In this document: positions 1-8,013 of the stretch, piece by piece | How positions within the stretch are numbered: the first letter of the stretch is position 1 | How the letters are laid out: every line of letters starts with the position of its first letter | Assembly: GCA_031404435.1 (NCBI GenBank) | Contig: JANNHO010000481.1 | Coordinates: 1 to 10,134 of the forward strand | Source of the DNA: VFMC01 sp031404435 | GTDB lineage: Bacteria; Actinomycetota; Acidimicrobiia; Acidimicrobiales; Ilumatobacteraceae | Reading direction: 5' to 3' | DNA: 10,134 nt | Position numbers and translations under genes: made by a program | The notes under the pieces: model-generated | Database searches by the model: none | Told to the model about the DNA's origin: nothing | Seen by the model: only the letters and a program-made list of their open reading frames with translations

Positions 1-174
1 CGCCGCTGCCGACGGCTCGACGGGGAGCACCGGTGCCCCGAGAGTCGCGGCCGGAACCATCGCAGCCGGAACCATCGCGGCCGGAACCATCGCGGCCGGA
101 ACAAGCACGGCCAGGAGCATCGCCGCAACGCCGAAGGAAAGAATTTCGGCCAGCCGCCATGCAGGTTGTCGCAC
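1..174 (-). CDS. N-terminus of a probable exported or membrane protein (partial)
   Basis: The minus strand stays open for 58 codons from a GTG at 174-172 to the left edge. The translation begins with a short polar segment (MRQPAWRLAE), then a long hydrophobic stretch (ILSFGVAAMLLAVLVPAAM), then a run of VPAAM repeats and a Pro/Ala/Val-rich tail, which is the layout of a signal peptide or N-terminal anchor. The repeats come from a 15-bp minisatellite. The start is uncertain: no Shine-Dalgarno precedes the GTG, and in-frame ATGs exist at 120 and inside each repeat. A weak divergent promoter candidate is TTCAAG (230-225), 17 bp, TATCAA (207-202). No function can be assigned from 58 residues. The overlapping plus-strand reading (33-239) is Pro/Glu/Ser/Arg low complexity without a start context, and I prefer the hydrophobic minus reading. 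Confidence 0.4.
   Translation of the reverse strand, partial: MRQPAWRLAEILSFGVAAMLLAVLVPAAMVPAAMVPAAMVPAATLGAPVLPVEPSAAA
51..125. repeat. 15-bp tandem repeat (minisatellite), about 4-5 units
   Basis: Units of the form CCGGAACCATCGCGG occur head to tail at 51-65, 66-80 and 81-95 (one mismatch in the first unit), with degenerate copies at 96-110 and 111-125. The unit length is a multiple of three, so the array stays in frame on the minus strand, where each copy encodes about five residues (VPAAM). Confidence 0.85.
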
Positions 175-202
175 GACGGAGCATCGTAGTCGTCCCGAAA
201 GT

Positions 203-228
203 TGATATGATACGTAGCAAGTTTCTTG
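203..228 (+). promoter_or_regulatory. Extended -10 promoter of clpB, with a small palindrome at the expected start site
   Basis: TG-A-TATGAT at 203-211 fits an extended -10 element (TGnTATAAT) with one mismatch in the hexamer. No convincing -35 lies 16-18 bp upstream, which extended -10 promoters tolerate. Transcription would start near 218, giving a leader of about 30 nt before the ATG at 249. CAAG-TTT-CTTG at 218-228 is a short inverted repeat on the predicted start site and could be an operator. It is not the CIRCE sequence or a proper HAIR element (the HspR site often found at actinobacterial clpB). The island is clearly AT-richer than its flanks. Confidence 0.5.
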
Positions 229-248
229 AATCGAGATAGCCTGACTGC

Positions 249-2730
<2,482 letters not shown>

Positions 2731-2732
<2 letters not shown>

Positions 2733-2769
2733 CCGGCACCGGCTGACCGGTCCCAGACGGCGCACCGTC
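2731..2769 (+). terminator. Two consecutive hairpins after clpB, possible terminator
   Basis: GACCGG (2731-2736) can pair with CCGGTC (2747-2752) across a 10-nt loop, overlapping the clpB stop codon. GACGG-CGCA-CCGTC (2756-2769) forms a tight second hairpin. No U-tract follows, so this would be a U-less terminator of the kind proposed in GC-rich actinobacteria, or simply RNA 3'-end structure. Confidence 0.35.
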
Positions 2770-2775
2770 GCGTAG

Positions 2776-2817
2776 TTGACAGATGCTTCACGAACTCTTG
2801 GGTACTCCTGGGTGAAG
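2776..2817 (+). promoter_or_regulatory. Candidate promoter/operator region of the DUF1800-DUF1501 unit
   Basis: A perfect -35 hexamer TTGACA lies at 2776-2781, but the -10 at 17-19 bp spacing is poor (around 2799-2806, TGGGTACT). Inside the would-be spacer and -10 sit two adjacent 10-bp direct repeats, ACTCTTGGGT (2794-2803) and ACTCCTGGGT (2804-2813). These are bracketed by the inverted repeat CTTCAC (2786-2791) / GTGAAG (2812-2817). A poor -10 overlapped by repeats suggests regulated expression through a DNA-binding protein. The remaining stretch to the gene start shows only the ribosome binding site. Confidence 0.35.
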
Positions 2818-2855
2818 TCGCTGCCGTAGCGGTCGATATCTCTTGCGAGCATTTC

Positions 2856-2863
2856 GAGGAGAG
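2856..2863 (+). promoter_or_regulatory. Ribosome binding site of the DUF1800 gene
   Basis: GAGGAGAG, with its GAGGAG core ending 9 nt before GTG 2871, is the best Shine-Dalgarno in this part of the window. It fixes the GTG as the start even though the frame stays open upstream. Confidence 0.7.
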
Positions 2864-2870
2864 CAACGCC

Positions 2871-4172
2871 GTGGCCGACCCAGCGCACATCGCCCATCTA
2901 CTGCGCCGGACCGAGTTCGTGGCGCGCCCCGCCCGCATCGCTGCACTGCTGGGCGGCACGATTGCCGACGCGGTGAACGACATCACCAACTTCGCCCCGA
3001 ACGCGAACCCGCAGGTTCCCGCCAACCTCGCTGTCCACGACAGCGCGAACTCCTACAACCAGTTCCTGGCCGCCTACAACTGGTGGGTCGACTCGATGGC
3101 GACCCGCCCGCGCCCGTTCCAGGAGAAGATGACCCTGTTCTGGCACGGGCACTTCGTCAGCGAATGGGATGTGGTCGGCCGCACCGACCAGATGATGAGC
3201 CAGAACCAACTCTTCCGCGACAACGCGCTGGGCAACTTTCTCCCCCTGACCCACGCGATGGCGTTGCAGCCGGCGATGTTGGTCTATCTGTCCAACGGGG
3301 TCAACGTGAAGGGTGCTCCGAACCAGAACTTCGCCCGCGAACTGCTCGAGCTCTTCACTCTCGGCGTGGGCAACTATCTCGAAGACGACGTTGCGGCCGC
3401 GGCGCGAGCGTGGACAGGGCACAACTACAACCAATCCACCCGGCTCTACGAGTTCCGCCCGACGCGTCACGACAACGACGCCAAGACCTTCTTCGGGATC
3501 ACCAGGAACTGGGATGGCCCGGAGACGATCAACGAGATCCTCGTCAACAACCCCGCCACGCGCCTGATCGCGGCGAAGTTGATCTCCAAGAAGCTGTGGG
3601 AGTTCCTCGCCTACCCCAAGCCGGCGGCATACATCGTCGACGAACTCGCAGCCGGCTTCGTGGTCGATCTGGAGATCGGCACGTTGGTGCGGGCGATCCT
3701 CAACCGGGCCGAGTTCTACACCCCTGAAGCGATGCAGGGCCAGGTCCGCACACCGACCGAGTGGGCCGTGGCGATCATCGCCCAAACCGGGCTCACCTCG
3801 GCAGGGATCGGGCTGCAGGGGTACGCCGAGCGGATGGGCCAGATGGTGTTCAACCCGCCCAACGTGGCTGGGTGGAAGCACAACAGCTACTGGTTGACCA
3901 CGAGTGCGATGAGCGGTCGTGCTGCCGTCGCGAGACGGGTTGCGACCCTGCTTCGCGCCAACGGCGGGTTCGACAACCTGGCGGCGATGTCCGTCGACGG
4001 CGCCGTCGATTTCGTCATCGGCTACTTCGGCCTCACCCCGCTGGCGGCCAGCTCGCGCACCGCGCTGGTCAACGCGTATGGGGCCGAACGATTCGCTGGA
4101 ACCCCGGCGCGCGCAGCGACCAACTTGTTGGTCATGACCATGCTCACCGGCGAGATGAACGTGCCGTCATGA
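2871..4172 (+). CDS. DUF1800 family protein
   Basis: A 433-residue member of the DUF1800 family, whose biochemistry is unknown but which is typically encoded next to a DUF1501 gene, as here. Family hallmarks visible are an N-terminal HLLRRTEF, FWHGHF (90-95), the signature NFARELLELFTLG (153-165), then AARAWTGH, the HDNDAKTFFG segment, and near the C-terminus FNPPNVAGW. It starts with GTG 2871 behind a strong GAGGAG. No signal peptide, Tat motif or membrane segment is present at this start or in the in-frame upstream codons. The next gene begins 36 nt after the stop, so the two are very probably co-transcribed. Its partner carries a Tat signal, so the pair's location is unclear: this protein may stay in the cytoplasm or be exported by hitch-hiking. 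Confidence 0.9.
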   Translation: MADPAHIAHLLRRTEFVARPARIAALLGGTIADAVNDITNFAPNANPQVPANLAVHDSANSYNQFLAAYNWWVDSMATRPRPFQEKMTLFWHGHFVSEWDVVGRTDQMMSQNQLFRDNALGNFLPLTHAMALQPAMLVYLSNGVNVKGAPNQNFARELLELFTLGVGNYLEDDVAAAARAWTGHNYNQSTRLYEFRPTRHDNDAKTFFGITRNWDGPETINEILVNNPATRLIAAKLISKKLWEFLAYPKPAAYIVDELAAGFVVDLEIGTLVRAILNRAEFYTPEAMQGQVRTPTEWAVAIIAQTGLTSAGIGLQGYAERMGQMVFNPPNVAGWKHNSYWLTTSAMSGRAAVARRVATLLRANGGFDNLAAMSVDGAVDFVIGYFGLTPLAASSRTALVNAYGAERFAGTPARAATNLLVMTMLTGEMNVPS

Positions 4173-4198
4173 ACCGTGTTCCGTACCTTCATTCGATC

Positions 4199-4203
4199 GG
4201 GAG
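4199..4203 (+). promoter_or_regulatory. Ribosome binding site deciding the DUF1501 start
   Basis: GGGAG ends 5 nt before ATG 4209. The alternative in-frame GTG at 4176 has no comparable site and would only add 11 residues before the Tat signal, so ATG 4209 is preferred. Confidence 0.55.
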
Positions 4204-4208
4204 CCCCG

Positions 4209-6686
4209 ATGCTCGACCCTGACATCTCCACCGACGACGCCCTGGCGCTGTGGTCCCGACCCGACCTACGCGCCGGCGATCATCGCGGCCCGCTCGGTTG
4301 GACCAGGCGGACCTTCCTGCAGGCGATCGGTGCCGGTGTGTTCGGCGGCGCCGCCGTTGGCACCATCGGCCCGGAGTTCTTCGGCGGGGACATTCCCGAG
4401 GCATGGGCAGGAACCCCGATTGGGGCCAATGACGGCGTCGTGATCGTGGTCACGCTCTATGGCGGCAACGACGGCCTGAACACCTTCGTCCCCTACGGAG
4501 ACAGCCAGTACTACGCCCAGCGCGCCAACATCGCCATCCCCCAGAACCAGGTGCTCGCGGTCAACTCGATGGTTGGGTTCGCCCCACAGCTCACCTACCT
4601 CAAGGCGCTCTACGACGCCGGCCAGGTGGCCGCGATCCAGGGGGTTGGATACGCCAACCCGGACCTGTCGCACTTCACGTCGATGGGAATCTGGATGAAC
4701 GGATCCCTCGGTGGCGGCCCCGCCAACACCGGGTGGGTGGGCCGCTGGCTCGACGGTCAACCGGCGGCGACGGCCGACCTCGCTGCGGCATCGCTCGACG
4801 CATCGGTGCCGCTGCACATGCAGGGCGCGACTCGTCGTGCCGCCGGAATCCCACCCAACGGTGGCATGTTCGGGGTGGACAACGGGGCTTCGGATCTGCG
4901 GATGTACGCCGGGCTGCGCGAACTCGCCGCGGTCGGTGCCGGCCGCGGTGCGCTGCACGACACGTTCACATCCACGATGACCCGCCAGCTCGACCTTGCC
5001 GTGGAGGTTGCTCCGGCGTTCCGGGCGGCATTGCCAGGCGGCGGAGAATTGACCCGAAAGCTCACCATCGCAGCCCGGTTGATCAACGCCAACATCGGGT
5101 TCCGCGTGCTCGACGTGTCGCGCGGCGGACTCGACACGCACGACAACCAGAACGGTGCGCTTCCTGGCATCCTCGTCGACCTCAACGCCGGGCTGCAGGC
5201 CTTCTTCGCCACGCTCTCGCCGGCGTTTCACAACCGGGTCACCATCGTGACGCTGTCCGAGTTCGGTCGTACGGTGCGCTCGAACGACTCCGGTGGCACC
5301 GATCACGGCACGGCGAACACCTCGTTCGTCATCGGCCCCAATGTGCGCGGAGGGTTGTACGGCCAGATGCCGTCGCTGACCGACGTGGACCGCAACGGGC
5401 GGATGAAACCGTCGGTCGACTTCCGGTCGATGTACGGCAGCCTGCTCGACGGCTGGCTCGGCGGGGGTGGCAGCAGCATCGTCAATGGGGGGTTCGAAAA
5501 CCTCGGCCTGTTCCACGGAGGGCCGGGTACCGCATCGCCATCGACGATCCCGATCGTGCTCGGCCCGTCGGTGCCAAGCGGGTTCGTGTCGATGGTTCCG
5601 CTGCGCGTGTTCGACACCCGTGACGGCACCGGTGGGCGCGCCACCCCGATCGGCCAGGGCGAGTCGTGGGACTTCCCGTTCGCCGGGCTCTACGGCGTCC
5701 CGGCAGATGCCACCGCCGTGGCGCTCAACCTCACCGCAGTGGACGCGACGGCGACAAGCTTTGTCACGGTGTGGCCGGGGGGCACGACCAAGCCGTTCAC
5801 CGCCACCCTCAACCCGGTTCCGGGAGTGGCCGTCCCGAACCTGGCCATCGGCCAGCTCGGCCCGGCAGGATCGGTGAGCTTCTTCAACAACACGGGCACG
5901 ACCAACCTCGTCGCCGACCTGGTGGGGTACTTCACTCCGGCGAGCAACCTTCGGTTGTTGCCGCTGACGCCGGAGCGGCTGCTCGACACGCGCGACGGCA
6001 CCGGTGAGACACTCGGCGCGCTCGGGCCCGGGCAATTGCTCAGTTTGAAGGTGACCGGCCGCGGCGGCGTGCCCGTGAACGCGAAGGCCGTTGCGCTCAA
6101 CGTGACCGTCACCGAGCCGAGTGCGGCCAGCTTCTTGACGGTGTGGCCGGCCGGCGACACGCGCCCGCTTGCATCGAGTGTGAACATGGTGCCCGGTCAG
6201 ACGGTGCCGAACTTGGTGTTCGCGAGGGTCGGCGCCGACGGCAAGGTCAGCTTCTACAACAACACCGGGGCGACGCACGTAGTCGCCGATGTGGTGGGCG
6301 CGTTCGCCGACAACTCGCCTGGCCGGTTCGTCGCCATCCAACCCGCCCGGGTGCTCGACACGCGCGAGGGGTACGGCGCACCCCTCGCACGGATTGGCCA
6401 GGATCCGTTGGTGCTCCGCCTTACCGGCACCGCGGGAATCCCTGGCAACGGTGTGGGGGCGGTACTGCTGAACCTCACCGCGGTGGCCCCGACGGGAAAC
6501 ACGTTCATCACGGTGTACCCCGCCGGTGGGGCTCGGCCATTGGCATCGAACCTGAACGTGGTTGCCGGGCAGATCATCCCCAACATGGTGCTCGCCCGGC
6601 TCGGCGAGAACGGTTCGATCGCGCTGTACAACAACCAGTCCACCGTCGATCTCGTCGCCGATGTGATGGGCTACTTCACGTCGTGA
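4209..6686 (+). CDS. Tat-exported DUF1501 protein with three C-terminal 124-residue repeats
   Basis: From ATG 4209 the protein has 825 residues. TRRTFLQ (32-38) followed by a hydrophobic Ala/Gly segment is a twin-arginine signal, so export in folded form is expected. Residues about 75-440 are a DUF1501 domain, a family placed in the alkaline phosphatase superfamily: GGNDGLNT (85-92), LDTHD (D309, H311), EFGRT (351-355), GTDHG (363-367) and a DFRSMYG segment before the linker. These acidic and His residues could bind metal; no reaction is established for the family. Residues about 459-825 are three tandem domains, each with a DTR motif near its start, LN(L/V)T, a VWP or VYP motif, a PN motif and an ending (G)YF or GAF. 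They look like surface or adhesion modules, which is an inference. It is the second gene of a unit with the DUF1800 gene and overlaps the convergent gene's end by 11 bp. Confidence 0.9.
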   Translation: MLDPDISTDDALALWSRPDLRAGDHRGPLGWTRRTFLQAIGAGVFGGAAVGTIGPEFFGGDIPEAWAGTPIGANDGVVIVVTLYGGNDGLNTFVPYGDSQYYAQRANIAIPQNQVLAVNSMVGFAPQLTYLKALYDAGQVAAIQGVGYANPDLSHFTSMGIWMNGSLGGGPANTGWVGRWLDGQPAATADLAAASLDASVPLHMQGATRRAAGIPPNGGMFGVDNGASDLRMYAGLRELAAVGAGRGALHDTFTSTMTRQLDLAVEVAPAFRAALPGGGELTRKLTIAARLINANIGFRVLDVSRGGLDTHDNQNGALPGILVDLNAGLQAFFATLSPAFHNRVTIVTLSEFGRTVRSNDSGGTDHGTANTSFVIGPNVRGGLYGQMPSLTDVDRNGRMKPSVDFRSMYGSLLDGWLGGGGSSIVNGGFENLGLFHGGPGTASPSTIPIVLGPSVPSGFVSMVPLRVFDTRDGTGGRATPIGQGESWDFPFAGLYGVPADATAVALNLTAVDATATSFVTVWPGGTTKPFTATLNPVPGVAVPNLAIGQLGPAGSVSFFNNTGTTNLVADLVGYFTPASNLRLLPLTPERLLDTRDGTGETLGALGPGQLLSLKVTGRGGVPVNAKAVALNVTVTEPSAASFLTVWPAGDTRPLASSVNMVPGQTVPNLVFARVGADGKVSFYNNTGATHVVADVVGAFADNSPGRFVAIQPARVLDTREGYGAPLARIGQDPLVLRLTGTAGIPGNGVGAVLLNLTAVAPTGNTFITVYPAGGARPLASNLNVVAGQIIPNMVLARLGENGSIALYNNQSTVDLVADVMGYFTS
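5583..6683 (+). repeat. Three in-frame tandem domains with exact 124-residue (372-bp) period
   Basis: The DTR motif begins at residues 469, 593 and 717 of the DUF1501 protein, so both intervals are exactly 124. Domains start near residues 459, 581 and 707 and end with VADLVGYF, VADVVGAF and VADVMGYF. The copies are divergent at amino-acid level, indicating old duplications and not recent slippage. Confidence 0.85.
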
Positions 6687-7482
6687 GCCGCGGGCCACTG
6701 ATGGCCCACCGAATCGCGTTGCCGACGAGCCGGCGGTAGTTGGCATCGGCGTAGCAGGCGGGACTGTCGCCGGGCTGCAGATACGCAACCGACGAGTTCT
6801 CGACGGTGTGCACCCAACCAATGACGTCGGGTCCCACCGGGTGTGTCCATCCGTCGTTCACGCCGCGGCGACCGCTGATCGCATGGGTGGTCGAGTAGAA
6901 GTGCTCGGACGTCATCGGGTGCCGGGTGCGCAGCAGCGGGGTGACCCCGGCCGCGATTCGCGGGATCAGGTAGAGCTCGTCGCGCAGTTCGAACGTCGGT
7001 GGTAGCCCGGCACAGACCGGGTGGTCGGGTGCGGTCACCTCGACGGTGTGGGTCACGTCGAGCAGGTACCCCGAATCGGGCCAGGGCTCGCCCCACAGGT
7101 CGCCGGGTGCGTAGTGGAACCGGCCGCCGACGATCTCGGCGTAGCGGGGCCATGTGGGCCACGACGCGATCGCATGGTGCAGGAACACCATCGGCACACC
7201 GGCATGCAGCAACGCCTCGAACCCCTCGATCATGTCCGGGCATGGCTCGGTCAACTCGAGCGGTGGTTCGCCGCGGGTGAAACGCAGGCCAGGCATGTCG
7301 TAGAACACGATCACCTCGACCGGCTCGAGTCGCCCCTCGCTGAGTCCGTCGGGGTGGAGCCGTCGCTGCGCATCGGGCTGCTCGATGTGCTCCACATCCA
7401 AGCTGGCGTTGTCGGCGAACATCTGCAGGAATGGCTTGCGTTCGAATGGATGTCCGCCGGTGATCAACAGCACACGTGTCAT
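6676..7482 (-). CDS. ThuA-like domain protein (glutamine-amidotransferase-like fold)
   Basis: A 268-residue protein of the ThuA-like family (named after Sinorhizobium trehalose utilisation ThuA), with the class I glutamine amidotransferase-like flavodoxin fold. Visible features are the first strand and loop MTRVLLITGGHPFE, VIVFYDMPG, VFLHHAIASWPTWP, the characteristic HPVCAGLPPTFELRDELY (family form HPI-x-GLP-x-F-x-x-DELY), and the C-terminal VGNAIRWAI. The substrate is unknown; relatives are often near sugar-oxidation genes but none is visible here. The start at ATG 7482 matches the family N-terminus. The frame stays open upstream to 7884, but that part is antisense to the neighbouring gene. 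No Shine-Dalgarno is seen, so a leaderless or very short-leader mRNA is possible. It is divergent from the F420-type gene and convergent with the DUF1501 gene. Confidence 0.87.
   Translation of the reverse strand: MTRVLLITGGHPFERKPFLQMFADNASLDVEHIEQPDAQRRLHPDGLSEGRLEPVEVIVFYDMPGLRFTRGEPPLELTEPCPDMIEGFEALLHAGVPMVFLHHAIASWPTWPRYAEIVGGRFHYAPGDLWGEPWPDSGYLLDVTHTVEVTAPDHPVCAGLPPTFELRDELYLIPRIAAGVTPLLRTRHPMTSEHFYSTTHAISGRRGVNDGWTHPVGPDVIGWVHTVENSSVAYLQPGDSPACYADANYRRLVGNAIRWAISGPRLTT
6692..6707. terminator. Hairpin after the DUF1501 stop codon
   Basis: GGGCCA-CTGA-TGGCCC is a perfect 6-bp stem with a 4-nt loop, starting 5 nt after the DUF1501 stop. It lies inside the last codons of the convergent ThuA-like gene. 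No U-tract follows. As a palindrome it could act for either strand, but only for the plus-strand transcript is it beyond the coding region. Confidence 0.4.
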
Positions 7483-7485
7483 CGG

Positions 7486-7550
7486 GCCAACCGTAGGCGT
7501 CCGGCATCGGGGGAACACGGTGCGACGTTCGGCGGTTGGCGGCGGTTGGC
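7486..7550. promoter_or_regulatory. Divergent spacer with three copies of an 8-bp box
   Basis: The 75-bp gap between the divergent starts (7482 minus, 7558 plus) has GCCAACCG at 7486-7493 and its reverse complement CGGTTGGC at 7533-7540 and 7543-7550. The latter two are part of a perfect 10-bp tandem repeat, GGCGGTTGGC twice (7531-7550). Thus each gene has a box directly before its start codon in the same orientation relative to the gene. It may be a shared operator; neither gene has a normal Shine-Dalgarno. Confidence 0.4.
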
Positions 7551-7557
7551 TGCAGTC

Positions 7558-7980
7558 ATGGAACTTTCCGATGCCCTTGCCTTCGCCGCCCCCCTCCGCC
7601 ACGGTGTGCTCACCACGCTCAAGCGTGACGGTCGACCGCAATTGTCGAACGTCTCCTATCTCCTCGGTGACGACGGCGTGATCCGAGTGTCGATCACAGC
7701 TGATCGGGCGAAGTACACGAACCTGCGGCGCGACCCCCGCGTGTCGCTGCACGTCACCCGCGACGACTTCTACGCCTATGTGGTGCTCGAGGCGGACGCC
7801 GAACTGAGCGTCGTCGCGGCATCGGCCGACGACGCCGCGGTCGACGAACTGGTCGAGCTGTACAGCGGGCTGGCCGGCGAGCACGTCGACTGGGACGAGT
7901 ACCGCCGGGCGATGGTTGCCGATCGCCGTCTCGTGGTGCGGATCACTCCGACGCGCGCCTACGGCATGCTCAGCACCTGA
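7558..7980 (+). CDS. PPOX-class F420-dependent enzyme, Rv1155-like
   Basis: A 140-residue single-domain split-barrel flavin/deazaflavin-binding protein. It resembles the mycobacterial Rv1155 group of small F420-dependent enzymes over its whole length (Rv1155 is about 147 residues). Visible are GVLTTLKRDGRPQLSNV (18-34), then the segment RAKYTNLRRDPRVSLHV on the cofactor-binding face, a Tyr-containing strand, a helix ending in AGEHVDWDEYRRAM, and a final RRLVVRITPTRAYG strand. The family reduces or oxidises small substrates using F420 instead of FMN; the physiological substrate is unknown. The ATG at 7558 matches the family start but lacks a clear Shine-Dalgarno, as it sits just after the GGCGGTTGGC repeat. 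The stop at 7980 is 33 nt from the convergent HisD-like gene's end. Cofactor preference is inferred from family resemblance. Confidence 0.88.
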   Translation: MELSDALAFAAPLRHGVLTTLKRDGRPQLSNVSYLLGDDGVIRVSITADRAKYTNLRRDPRVSLHVTRDDFYAYVVLEADAELSVVAASADDAAVDELVELYSGLAGEHVDWDEYRRAMVADRRLVVRITPTRAYGMLST

Positions 7981-8013
7981 ACTGTGGGCGGCCCGAGGGA
8001 ACGCCGGACGCGC

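Noticed and set aside
33..239. 68-codon plus-strand frame upstream of clpB with PEPSRPEPS-type repeats
   Set aside because: It is the reverse reading of the 15-bp minisatellite. It lacks a ribosome binding site and covers the clpB promoter; the minus-strand reading gives a plausible signal peptide.
2898..3881. 327-codon open frame on the minus strand opposite the DUF1800 gene
   Set aside because: Shadow of the well-supported DUF1800 coding frame; no recognisable motif or ribosome binding site.
4176..4208. Upstream GTG start for the DUF1501 gene
   Set aside because: It has no Shine-Dalgarno, while ATG 4209 has GGGAG at 5 nt and leaves a normal-length Tat signal.
4266..6821. 851-codon open frame on the minus strand opposite the DUF1501 gene
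   Set aside because: Its composition (Arg/His/Val/Glu-rich, no domain motif) is that of an antisense shadow in GC-rich DNA, and the plus strand has clear family motifs throughout.
7483..7884. Upstream extension of the ThuA-like frame to 402 codons
   Set aside because: The extension is antisense to the F420-type gene and has no family similarity; ATG 7482 gives the expected N-terminus.
7981..8013. Terminator between the convergent F420-type and HisD-like genes
   Set aside because: Only a weak GGCG/CGCC pairing with mismatches is possible in the 33-bp gap, with no U-tract.
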